Made by a program: the position numbers and the translations under genes. Below are positions 7,595 through 16,077 of a stretch of DNA of 32,405 nt, piece after piece. This DNA comes from Anaerolineales bacterium (lineage in GTDB: Bacteria > Chloroflexota > Anaerolineae > Anaerolineales > UBA4823), in NCBI GenBank assembly GCA_020354045.1, contig CP070639.1, forward strand, positions 2,739,657 through 2,772,061, given 5' to 3'. Each line of letters starts with the position of its first letter. Position 1 is the stretch's first letter. Below the pieces are notes generated by a model. That model had not been told where the DNA came from, made no database searches, and saw only the letters and a list, made by a program, of their open reading frames with translations.

Positions 7595-7644
7595 CGCTGC
7601 AGCGGCAAATATGCAACCTTTTGCATGGGTGGCTGCGCCGCCCA
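7595..7644. repeat. cluster of three adjacent palindromes
   Basis: Three symmetric elements lie in 50 bases: a 10-bp palindrome CGCTGCAGCG (7595-7604); a hairpin ATGCAA/TTGCAT with loop CCTT (7611-7626); and a GC-rich hairpin GGGTGGC/GCCGCCC with loop TGC (7627-7643, one G-U pair). They begin 37 bases after the amidohydrolase stop. The last hairpin resembles the one in the attC-like repeat at 3172-3188. It could act as a transcript end or be a degenerate mobile repeat. Confidence 0.4.
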
Positions 7645-7749
7645 TAAAATATGCCCGGCTCAAGTGCGGTAGGGGCGACTTGCTGCCGCCCAACCTCCTA
7701 CAAAAGCGTACATTCAAGGTATTGGTAAGCCTGGCCTATTAGGCACCCG

Positions 7750-7815
7750 AGCCAAACTCGTAGATCAATTAAAGGGAGTAGACTATGTCGTACACAAAGT
7801 TGACCGAGTTTGGCT
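7750..7815. repeat. 11-bp inverted repeat enclosing a ribosome binding site and start codon
   Basis: AGCCAAACTCG (7750-7760) and CGAGTTTGGCT (7805-7815) are exact complements, with a G-U and one further pair possible outward (7748/7817). The 44-base loop contains AAAGGGAG and the ATG of the small frame at 7785. The right arm is codons 7-11 of that frame. Folding would place the translation start in a closed loop. Confidence 0.5.
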
Positions 7816-7913
7816 TGCGCGTCGTTCTGCTACTTACAGAACTTCCAGCCCCTGCTCGAACTCTTCTCGGTGCCTGTTCGGGCTTCTGGCTTTATTGGGA
7901 ACGCTTTCTTTAA
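7785..7913 (+). CDS. possible 42-aa small protein
   Basis: A short frame starts at ATG 7785 behind a well-placed ribosome binding site (AGGGAG at 7773-7778, spacing 6). It encodes MSYTKLTEFGLRVVLLL followed by a Pro/Ala-rich turn and a second hydrophobic stretch (LLGACSGFWLYW), ending TAA at 7911-7913. It could be a small membrane-associated peptide. The first 17 residues faintly resemble the start of Rrf2-type regulators, so a broken gene remnant is the main alternative. The 11-bp inverted repeat around its start is unusual. Support is only the ribosome binding site, composition and context. Confidence 0.3.
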   Translation: MSYTKLTEFGLRVVLLLTELPAPARTLLGACSGFWLYWERFL

Positions 7914-8027
7914 GACGGCTTTGTCCAGCGACAAAATTAGACAGATTGACAAATTTCAGGCGCAATATTGAGTTTTGCGGTTGAGCTTTGTGGAATTAAG
8001 CAAAAATCCACTTATAAGCTTTACGAT

Positions 8028-8054
8028 TTGCAATTTTAAATCAGAGTATATAAT
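8028..8054 (+). promoter_or_regulatory. possible promoter of the exporter operon
   Basis: A perfect -10 box TATAAT lies at 8049-8054, 38 bases before the permease start, in an AT-rich stretch. The best -35 candidate is TTGCAA at 8028-8033 with a short 15-base spacer, so the -35 assignment is weak. Confidence 0.4.
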
Positions 8055-8092
8055 ACAAGAATAGGCCTTTTATGATCATAATCTAACTCAAA

Positions 8093-11000
8093 ATGAATCC
8101 TCTTTCATTCTTAAGAAGACGAGCTCGCTACCATTGGTTGCTTCTGCTTGCCCTTGGCTTGGGAGGATTATTGGCAACAGCAGCCCTTGCGAGCGGACCG
8201 GTTTTGATCGACGCGGTCATCCGGTATGGCTTGCACGGGACCTTAACCGGGGTGAATAGAGACGAAAACAAGATTCTCGTCTCAGCCAGGAAACCTGCAA
8301 ACCAGGTTGAGTATCAGGAGAGCGACCTGGTTGTTCAACAGTTTCTCGAACAACACTTTGGCGGATCGCTAACGAAGATAATTCCTTCTGGGAATTTGGG
8401 TTTGATGTACCCATGGCAAGGCGAGAGTGTAGTTGTCAATCATCGCATCACGCTTGGATATTTCTTTAACAACAAGCAGGAAATTAAGCAAAACCTTTCC
8501 CTGGTGAGTGGGGACTTCCCTGATAATTACTGGCCAACCCCAAAAACAATCGCAGTCGCAATCGGGCCAGGGCTGGCAGACGAATTTGATCTACAGGTAG
8601 GGGATCAACTCCCCGTCAGTTTGTCCGTGCAAACTAGCAGTCCAGAACTGTGGTTATCCATTGCAGCAATATTGGACGTCAATCCATCAAATATTGGCAT
8701 TCTTGCCAACGATTTTGGTGTTTTCAAGCAGATACAGGTTTCGGATGAAACCATTAATTATGGAGCGCTGGTTGACCAGGATACTTTCTTCAGACTTGCC
8801 CCTGAACTGTTTTCTTCACTGGGCGCATTTTATACCTGGCAAGCAGATTTGCCTCTTGACAAAATAAATGTTGATAATCTGTCCTTGTGGCAGACCCGCC
8901 TTAACACTTTTCCCCAAGAAGCACAGCAAATTGACAGCGATTTAAGCGTTCAAGTCGACCTTGAGAAAACATTAAACACTTTTGCTGATCAAACAAATCT
9001 AGTTCGAACTACGCTTACCTTTTTAAATGGAATCATCGTGCTCGTTTCCCTATACTACATCGTAATGATGGCAAACCTCTCCCTGGATCGGGTACAAACC
9101 GAGTTTTCCATTTTACGAAGCAGGGGGGCATCCAGCACACAAATCTTGCGGTTCCAGCTTCTGGAAGCAATCGTTATAAGCATTTTAGGAGCAGCCAGTG
9201 GCCCTCTCCTGGCCTGGGTATTTGTTCGAGGACTCTCCTTGTGGGGCCCGTTATCCAAAGTCGCTAAACCAGATTGGGGCTTAAGCCTTTCACAAGCAGC
9301 TTGGTTGGCAGGAAGTGTTGCCCTAATTGGGTCGGTGGCGAGTTTTTTACTGCCACTCCCTGCCAGGCTTCGCACCAGCATTATTACCCAAAAACAATTG
9401 GAAACCCGTATCACCAAGCCCCCACTATGGCAAAGATTATATATTGATGTTTTTACATTAATCATTGGAATTGTTTTGGTCTGGCGAGTCCAACTTTATG
9501 GGGGTCTTTTAGGCATCGTGGGTAGTTATCAATCAGATTATTTACTCCTGCTTGCACCGCTCATATTGCTTGCTGGTTCTGCAGCGATACTGCTCCGTAT
9601 TTTCCCTGCAGCACTCCGGTGGGGCACAAATATGGTAAGCAACTCACCTGGCTTTATCTCTGTTTTTGCATTTTGGCAAGTTGCCCGCAATCCTAAAAAC
9701 ATCTCGCGGTTGGTGCTTTTACTTATGTTGGCTATGTCATTGGGTTTGTTTTCCAGCAGTCTTAATTTAGTGTTACGCCAAAATGAATCAGATCGAGCCC
9801 GTTATTTTGTCGGAAGTGACTACCGTATCGTCTCAAGCAAAAATTCACCCATCGAGAGTAAATTGGATCTACCAAGTAGAGTATCAGATGTCTGGCGCAC
9901 CCAGGGGACCATCGATTTCGGAAATACCTTCCCTGAATTGGATATATTAGCCATTGATCCCCCATCTTTCAATAGCATCGCTTATTACCGGCCTGATTTT
10001 GCCAGAGAACCAGTGGAGAATCTGCTCATAGAGATGAAGACATATTGGGAGGCCAACGATATTCCTGTTCCCGGGTTGCCACTACCGGGAGAACCAGGTG
10101 AAGTTGGTCTGTGGCTCTCATTACCATATATTCTAGAGAATAGTCCCAACGACTATGTTGTGTTGGAAAACGTTTATTTTGAAGCACGTCTTATATCCAG
10201 CCTGGGGGAAAATGTGACCGTTTCAATGTTGTTTTCTGGGCAAACGGGTGGACCTGAAAACGATTGGTTCTATTTTGCGGGCTCCGTTCCGGATCTTGGC
10301 CCAGATAGCTACCCCATTAATTTAATCTCAATTTGGTTCCGTAACGGTGGTTTCAGACTCGAGCCTCGAGAGATTATATCGATAGATGATATTACGGTAT
10401 ATGATCGAACCGGAACTGGACCTCAAGTAATCGATAGCTTCGATGAGTCTGGGTTTTCCGGTTGGGTTTCCGTGTCACCTCCGTTGCGCGCCTTCCCCAT
10501 TGCATCCAATCCTCGAACGGGTACTTCCAGTATGGCCTTGACATTTGAAAGTTCAAATATGAGCCCCACCAGGCTATATGGAATCAGCCGGGTAGATGAT
10601 GCTCCAGTTTTCCCCATTCCTGCACTGATGAGCCCTGCATTTAAGGAAAGGAGCAGTCTATTTCCTGGAGATAGAGTCACAATCAAAGTTAGAGGAACAA
10701 GCGCTGCTGACTGGACGGAATTTCTGTTTATCATGGTCGATACAGTCGACTATTTCCCAACAATGTACGATACAGAAGAGGCTGGTTATTTGGTCACTCT
10801 TAAGCAACCTATCTTTGATCAATTGAACCTGTACAGGAGTATTCCAATTCAAGCGAATGAACGCTTTATCAGCATTGATAATATCGATCCTGAGAATCCC
10901 GACCAATCTTTGATGGAATACCCCGGCTTAGTGATACATTCCTATACTTCAATGCTCGAGGCCTACAAAGCGCAGCCCCTTGCTCTTGGATTGAGGAGTG

Positions 11001-11413
11001 GAGCAACTTTTGGTTTTCTTTTAACCACTATTTTAAGTCTTGTTGGTTTTGGATTCAATTTCTATCTGAATACAAGCCAAAGAACTATTACTTATGGTGT
11101 GCTCCGTGCGCTCGGGCTTTCTACCTGGCAGCTTTATAGTTCGCTCCTATTAGAGCAGGTCTTGTTGGTGGTGTCAGGATTAACCCTGGGAACACTATTG
11201 GGTATTGGCCTTAACCAATTGACGCTGCCAGGACTTCCACTACGCCTGGGAGAAATGGCGAATATTCCACCCACTATACCCAAAACCGATTGGCAGGCAG
11301 TAACCAGCTTATACCTTACCTTAGCTGTCGCTTTTCTCATTTCCATTGGGATTGGCACATTCTTCTTGTGGCGGACGGAGATCCATCGCGTGGTAAGAAT
11401 TGGTGAAGAATGA
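8093..11413 (+). CDS. large FtsX-type ABC transporter permease (first)
   Basis: An 1106-aa permease of the MacB/LolCE type. The order is: transmembrane helix about 14-36 with a large external domain after it (37-305); a first FtsX block with three helices (about 307-430, including the FSILRSRGAS coupling helix region); three more helices (about 450-562); a very large second external region (563-965); and a C-terminal FtsX block (about 967-1100, YGVLRALGLS coupling motif). The second external region contains beta-rich sequence around 690-850 with segments such as IDDITVYDRTG and DSFDESGFSGW that resemble carbohydrate-binding beta sandwiches. It overlaps the next permease by 4 bases (ATGA), so the two are translationally coupled. 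Likely role: energy-coupled export or extraction of a lipid, lipoprotein or peptide at the cell surface; the substrate is unknown. No clear ribosome binding site precedes ATG 8093. Confidence 0.9.
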   Translation: MNPLSFLRRRARYHWLLLLALGLGGLLATAALASGPVLIDAVIRYGLHGTLTGVNRDENKILVSARKPANQVEYQESDLVVQQFLEQHFGGSLTKIIPSGNLGLMYPWQGESVVVNHRITLGYFFNNKQEIKQNLSLVSGDFPDNYWPTPKTIAVAIGPGLADEFDLQVGDQLPVSLSVQTSSPELWLSIAAILDVNPSNIGILANDFGVFKQIQVSDETINYGALVDQDTFFRLAPELFSSLGAFYTWQADLPLDKINVDNLSLWQTRLNTFPQEAQQIDSDLSVQVDLEKTLNTFADQTNLVRTTLTFLNGIIVLVSLYYIVMMANLSLDRVQTEFSILRSRGASSTQILRFQLLEAIVISILGAASGPLLAWVFVRGLSLWGPLSKVAKPDWGLSLSQAAWLAGSVALIGSVASFLLPLPARLRTSIITQKQLETRITKPPLWQRLYIDVFTLIIGIVLVWRVQLYGGLLGIVGSYQSDYLLLLAPLILLAGSAAILLRIFPAALRWGTNMVSNSPGFISVFAFWQVARNPKNISRLVLLLMLAMSLGLFSSSLNLVLRQNESDRARYFVGSDYRIVSSKNSPIESKLDLPSRVSDVWRTQGTIDFGNTFPELDILAIDPPSFNSIAYYRPDFAREPVENLLIEMKTYWEANDIPVPGLPLPGEPGEVGLWLSLPYILENSPNDYVVLENVYFEARLISSLGENVTVSMLFSGQTGGPENDWFYFAGSVPDLGPDSYPINLISIWFRNGGFRLEPREIISIDDITVYDRTGTGPQVIDSFDESGFSGWVSVSPPLRAFPIASNPRTGTSSMALTFESSNMSPTRLYGISRVDDAPVFPIPALMSPAFKERSSLFPGDRVTIKVRGTSAADWTEFLFIMVDTVDYFPTMYDTEEAGYLVTLKQPIFDQLNLYRSIPIQANERFISIDNIDPENPDQSLMEYPGLVIHSYTSMLEAYKAQPLALGLRSGATFGFLLTTILSLVGFGFNFYLNTSQRTITYGVLRALGLSTWQLYSSLLLEQVLLVVSGLTLGTLLGIGLNQLTLPGLPLRLGEMANIPPTIPKTDWQAVTSLYLTLAVAFLISIGIGTFFLWRTEIHRVVRIGEE

Positions 11414-14148
11414 TAAGACTCTTGTTCAGGCACTTCAAACGTCACTGGCAGTTAAATGCACTGCATTTTCTGGGATTTGGGTTGTGCGCTGGAATTTTAG
11501 CAAGTTTGCCTCAACTTTCTGTTACTATTGCTGGCAATAGCTTGGCTCAATTTATTGCTGATATCACAGTACCCAACCGCAATTTGTTGATAACAGGTAA
11601 CGCAGTCACAGATACTGTTCCCCCAGAAATTGAATTGGGCCTGGGAGATCTTTTCCAGGAAGCTATCACCGTTCGGGAGACAAAATATCCAGCGTCCTCC
11701 GTGATCTTTCATCCAGATGGCACAGCTGAGGAGATCTATCCTGTTACCATCGTTATGGATTTATGGTCTTTTGACCAACCCGAGAAACGATTTTCATTAG
11801 TTGGAGGAAGACTCCCAAGCAATTCAGTCACTATCGCTAACCTGGAGGATCTCAATATTCCTGTTTTCGAAGCGGTTATCGGTGAAGATGCTGCAGCGAG
11901 TTCTAAACTTGTAATCGGGGATTACCTTGCTTCCTCTAATTATCAATTTTTCGTCCGCGTTGTAGGAATTGTCTCTCCAAACGACCCGAATTCTGAAATC
12001 TGGTGGGGGGATAACCGGTTAACGCCATTCAACATGTGGCGGAGGGTATATACCTCGCCTGATATTGATGAAATGAACATCTCCATGATCCTGCATCCCG
12101 AAACGATGTCATCCAAATTATCGAGAGCGGTTGAATGGCGCGTAATTCTCGACCATCAGAAAATAAACACCACAAATATCGAATTCATAAGCACAAACAT
12201 TAAAGAACTCCAAGGCAGGCTAAAAGGGTTAAACCTGACTCTTAAGACAGATTTACTTGATCACCTGGAAAGATTCAAAGAAAAGTTGGCCGGGGCATAT
12301 GCCACGCTGTTTTTGTTATCCGTGCAAACATTCCTAGCAGTCATTTATATTCTGAATCTGGCGAGCGGCTACGTTCGAGAACAAGTCCAGGATGAAATTT
12401 CAATCTTGGCAGGGCGTGGTTTTAACCGGATCGAATTGACGGGTTTGCTTACCATTTCAAGTGGGCTATTAGCAATAACAGCTTGGCTATTAGCAGTCTT
12501 CATGGTCAACCTTATATTCAATTTGTGGAACATGATCCAGGGAATTCCGTTTTCTGCCAGCCTGCCAGCCTCCTCCTTGTGGTTAGCTATGGCTGGAATT
12601 ACATTCAGTTGGATATTGCAACTTGTCACAATCTATCGATCGACAAGCCGCAAAGCTACTCTCTGGCAAGAAGAGGGTCGAGTTTTGGAATACCAATATA
12701 AACAAATGAATTATGTCTGGGACTTTATGCTTCTTATCTTTGGGGCGTTAACTTATTGGCAGTTTTCCCAAGCGGGTAGCCTCTCAAATATCACAAATAG
12801 TATCTCCCAAAAGCTCTCTTTTGGCACATCTGACCCAGTTTTGTTATTGGGGCCAACGTTGCTGGTCCTGGCTGCCGGACTGGTGCTTCTTCGCTTATTC
12901 CCTTTTACCTTGCGGATAATCGCCAGGATTTTCCAGCGAATCCGAGGTCTACTCCTGCCGTTAGGGTTTACAAAAATGGCCCGTCAGCCGATTGAATCTA
13001 CTCGGGCAATTCTGCTTATCAGCATGACAGCAGGATTAACTTTTTTTGCTACCGTCTTTAATAACTCAATTAACACCTGGCATGAAAACATGGCAACCTA
13101 TACTGCGGGTACAGATTTCCGCATCGAATATCTGACGGATGAACCTGAATTTATAAATAAAATCAAAGAACTGCCCGAGGTTGCGGCTTCTGCACAGGTG
13201 TATCGAGGCGAATTCAACTATCAGTTTGACGAGTTTCAAGAATTTAGCATTGACCTGTTAGCTGTTGAACCGGAAAGCTTCAGCCGTGTAGTTTCTTACC
13301 CGAATGGTTTAAGCCCCTTTACAATGCAAGAGGTGATGAAAGTTCTCGAACCAGAGACTATGGATGCAATCCCCGTCGTGGTTTCTGATAACCGCATGCA
13401 CCGGCATCTTGGTCTTCATGATCAACTAATTTACGAATTTGGTTTAGAAGAAGTTGTATTTGATGTTAGTGGAATTATCGTTGAATTTCCTCTTCTCAAA
13501 CAACCATTTGCTGTCGCAAACCTGGCGGTCTTAAGAGAATCTGTCGATTTAAATTCTTCGTTGATTATAAACAGAGGGGAGTGGGAGCTTTGGTTAAAAG
13601 CAAAACCAGGGCAGCATAACAATGTATATGAGGGAATTCTCGAGATAGCAAAAGAGTTTTCCTTGGAGGAAAACATCATTAAGGGTAATTCAAGTAAGCA
13701 ATTCGAGTCTTTCCGGGCTGACCTGGTTTCGCAAGAAGCCACGGCTGCATTTCAATTAAACTCCATCCTGCTGATTCCCCTTAGTGTGATTGGTTTTCTC
13801 ATGATTCAGATCTTTTCAGCCTGGAAGCGTAAGCCAGAATCAACAATTCTTCAAAAGCTGGGTTTTTCTATCGCTCAATTCAGGCAGATGATGGTTCTGG
13901 AGTGGTCCTTGGTTGTTTTTTTTGGTTTAGGGATCGGCATTTTTATTGGTTATGGTTTAACAACTCTAATGGAACCTTATCACGCCACTTTATTAGCAAC
14001 CACGATAGGAACGTCTAGCAACAATCCGCTAAGCATACCCTGGAATGCAGTTGGTTTTCGATTCTTGATCCTTCTCATCCTTTATGGACTTACTGTTTTT
14101 CTATCAAAAGCATATTATCAACGCCTGGAGCGAAATTATGGAAACTGA
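11410..14148 (+). CDS. FtsX-type ABC transporter permease (second)
   Basis: A 912-aa permease with the same plan as its upstream neighbour but a smaller external part: first helix about 17-38, external domain 40-295, FtsX block about 297-420 (EISILAGRGFNR coupling region), further helices to about 560, an external domain about 565-785, and a C-terminal FtsX block 790-905 (ILQKLGFSIAQFRQMM). The ATG overlaps the stop of the first permease (ATGA at 11410-11413), and its own end overlaps the ATPase start by 11 bases. The two permeases are too different in length and sequence to be a recent duplication and probably form a heterodimer, as LolC and LolE do. Substrate unknown. Confidence 0.9.
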   Translation: MIRLLFRHFKRHWQLNALHFLGFGLCAGILASLPQLSVTIAGNSLAQFIADITVPNRNLLITGNAVTDTVPPEIELGLGDLFQEAITVRETKYPASSVIFHPDGTAEEIYPVTIVMDLWSFDQPEKRFSLVGGRLPSNSVTIANLEDLNIPVFEAVIGEDAAASSKLVIGDYLASSNYQFFVRVVGIVSPNDPNSEIWWGDNRLTPFNMWRRVYTSPDIDEMNISMILHPETMSSKLSRAVEWRVILDHQKINTTNIEFISTNIKELQGRLKGLNLTLKTDLLDHLERFKEKLAGAYATLFLLSVQTFLAVIYILNLASGYVREQVQDEISILAGRGFNRIELTGLLTISSGLLAITAWLLAVFMVNLIFNLWNMIQGIPFSASLPASSLWLAMAGITFSWILQLVTIYRSTSRKATLWQEEGRVLEYQYKQMNYVWDFMLLIFGALTYWQFSQAGSLSNITNSISQKLSFGTSDPVLLLGPTLLVLAAGLVLLRLFPFTLRIIARIFQRIRGLLLPLGFTKMARQPIESTRAILLISMTAGLTFFATVFNNSINTWHENMATYTAGTDFRIEYLTDEPEFINKIKELPEVAASAQVYRGEFNYQFDEFQEFSIDLLAVEPESFSRVVSYPNGLSPFTMQEVMKVLEPETMDAIPVVVSDNRMHRHLGLHDQLIYEFGLEEVVFDVSGIIVEFPLLKQPFAVANLAVLRESVDLNSSLIINRGEWELWLKAKPGQHNNVYEGILEIAKEFSLEENIIKGNSSKQFESFRADLVSQEATAAFQLNSILLIPLSVIGFLMIQIFSAWKRKPESTILQKLGFSIAQFRQMMVLEWSLVVFFGLGIGIFIGYGLTTLMEPYHATLLATTIGTSSNNPLSIPWNAVGFRFLILLILYGLTVFLSKAYYQRLERNYGN

Positions 14149-15784
14149 AGCAATAGTCTCCTGTGACAACCTGGTAAAAATTTATAAAGTAGCTAACCTT
14201 GAGGTAGTCGCACTCCAAGGGCTTGATTTAGAAGTGGCAAAGGGAGAAATGATGGCTTTGATCGGTTCGTCCGGTTCAGGAAAATCAACTTTGTTGAATG
14301 TAATCGGCGGGCTAGACATCCCCAGTGCAGGCAAAGTATTTGTATTGGCACAAGATTTATTAGCGATGAGCGAAAGAGAACGCGTTCGCTACAAAAGGGA
14401 AATGGTAGGATTTGTCTGGCAGCAGCCCAGTCGGAATCTGCTGCCCTATCTGACGGCACTTGAAAATATAGAAACCCCGATGATGCTGCATAAAACCAGG
14501 CGAGATGGGTACAAAAGTCGCGCAAGGGAGTTGCTTGCAATTCTAGGACTTACAGAACGGCACAATTTTATGCCTACACAATTATCTGGAGGAGAACAGC
14601 AGCGATTAGCCTTGGGTGTTGCCCTGGCAAATAACCCGCCGCTGCTCCTGGTGGATGAAGTCACCGGACAGATCGACTCAGCCGCCTCTGAAAAAATATT
14701 CAAGGCGCTCAGGAAAATTAACGAAACCTTCAATACAACAATTATCATGGTCACTCACGATCCCCAAGTTGCCGCAAAAGTCGATAGGATAGTCAGCATT
14801 CGTGATGGGAGAACCAGTACCGAAATCCGGCGCCTTCGTAATTGGAAAGATGGCAGTATGGAAGAGGAAGAATGGGTGATTTTGGACCAAGCAGGGCGTT
14901 TACAGCTTCCCCAGGTTTATGTAGACACCCTGGCTATGCGCGAACGTGTGAAGGTGCGTCTAGAAGATAACCATGTCTCTGTGTGGCCCGAGCTGACCCA
15001 AAGTGATCAAATAAGCCTTAAACAGTGGCGCCCAACCCAAGACTTTGAAAATGACCAAAATGGTGCTGGCAAAGCCCAGCATACACCGAAAATTGAAACC
15101 AGGGACCTGTACCGTACTTTTAATGTAGGAGTTGAGGAAATAACAGCAGTCAGAAATGTCAGCCTTGAAATACCTGGTGGTGTATTTGCGCTTATTAAGG
15201 GACGTTCTGGCTCTGGAAAAACCACATTGCTGAATTTGATCTGTGGCCTGGATAATCCTACCTCTGGGTCGGTCTATTTTGATGATTTAAATATCAGCGC
15301 AATGCTTCCTGAAGAAAAACTGGAAATGCGCCGAAAAAACATGAGTTTTGTCTTTCAAAACTTTGGGCTGCTGCCATTCTTGTCCGCCAGGGAGAATGTT
15401 GAAGCGCCACTGCGCTTGGTAAATACACCTTCAAATGAACGCAGGCTGCGAGCAGACGAGGTGTTAGCTCAGGTGGGCTTGTCCACACGTGCCAACCATC
15501 GCACATACGAGCTCTCAGGAGGAGAACAGCAACGAGTGGCATTAGCGCGCGCCTTGGTTAATCGACCTGTGTTAATCCTCGCGGACGAACCAACGGGACA
15601 ACTTGATAGTGTGACAGGTTCAAACATCATCCTTCTTCTCAGGGAGATCGTCAACCAACTTGGAATCACTGTGATAGTCGCCAGCCATGATCCAAAAGTG
15701 GCAGAAGCAGTTGATATGGTATTTGAATTGAAGGATGGAGAATTGGCGGAGTTCACCAGCAAAGAAATCCCCGGCTCCCAGTAA
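14138..15784 (+). CDS. ABC transporter ATPase with two fused nucleotide-binding domains
   Basis: A 548-aa cytoplasmic ATPase energising the two permeases upstream. Start ATG 14138 is preferred over one 54 bases upstream because the protein then begins METEAIVSCDNLVKIY, the normal start of a LolD/MacB ATPase, with GGAG 6-10 bases ahead. Domain 1: Walker A G43-T51, signature LSGGEQQR at 149-156, Walker B ending D173-E174. Domain 2 (from about 318): Walker A G355-T363, LSGGEQQR from 459, Walker B D483-E484. In domain 1 the D-loop region reads DEVTGQID where DEPTGQLD is usual. Between them, residues 246-284 (VILDQAGRLQLP...VKVRLEDNHVSVWPE) look like an AbrB/SpoVT-type swapped-hairpin fold. Two non-identical domains in one chain match the two non-identical permeases. 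Confidence 0.92.
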   Translation: METEAIVSCDNLVKIYKVANLEVVALQGLDLEVAKGEMMALIGSSGSGKSTLLNVIGGLDIPSAGKVFVLAQDLLAMSERERVRYKREMVGFVWQQPSRNLLPYLTALENIETPMMLHKTRRDGYKSRARELLAILGLTERHNFMPTQLSGGEQQRLALGVALANNPPLLLVDEVTGQIDSAASEKIFKALRKINETFNTTIIMVTHDPQVAAKVDRIVSIRDGRTSTEIRRLRNWKDGSMEEEEWVILDQAGRLQLPQVYVDTLAMRERVKVRLEDNHVSVWPELTQSDQISLKQWRPTQDFENDQNGAGKAQHTPKIETRDLYRTFNVGVEEITAVRNVSLEIPGGVFALIKGRSGSGKTTLLNLICGLDNPTSGSVYFDDLNISAMLPEEKLEMRRKNMSFVFQNFGLLPFLSARENVEAPLRLVNTPSNERRLRADEVLAQVGLSTRANHRTYELSGGEQQRVALARALVNRPVLILADEPTGQLDSVTGSNIILLLREIVNQLGITVIVASHDPKVAEAVDMVFELKDGELAEFTSKEIPGSQ

Positions 15785-15792
15785 GGATTGAG

Positions 15793-15816
15793 TTTCCTGA
15801 AATATAATACAGGAAA
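15793..15816 (+). terminator. weak hairpin after the exporter operon
   Basis: TTTCCTG (15793-15799) pairs with CAGGAAA (15810-15816) around a 10-base AT loop, 8 bases after the ATPase stop. There is no strong T run, so it may be only a 3' stabilising stem. The rest of the convergent gap to 16077 shows no gene or repeat I can support. Confidence 0.4.
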
Positions 15817-16077
15817 TTACCCCTAATGGTGGCCTTTACACCCCACGATCTATAGCCAGTTGAGATCTACCCCCCAAAGACTCTTGCAATCCTTCGCCAG
15901 GGAGTTCTGCAAGTTTGTCACGCTGTTCAAGGCGAGTCAATTGCAGAAACTCAGCCAAGCAGGCAAACAACGTTTGGCAGAAACCGCAACGCGAAGCAGG
16001 CAGCGGAGGAGTCAAAAGAATTTAAAATCTCAGTCGAGGGACTTTCGCGTTGATGTCTTTATTCTCGTTTTTGGAGC

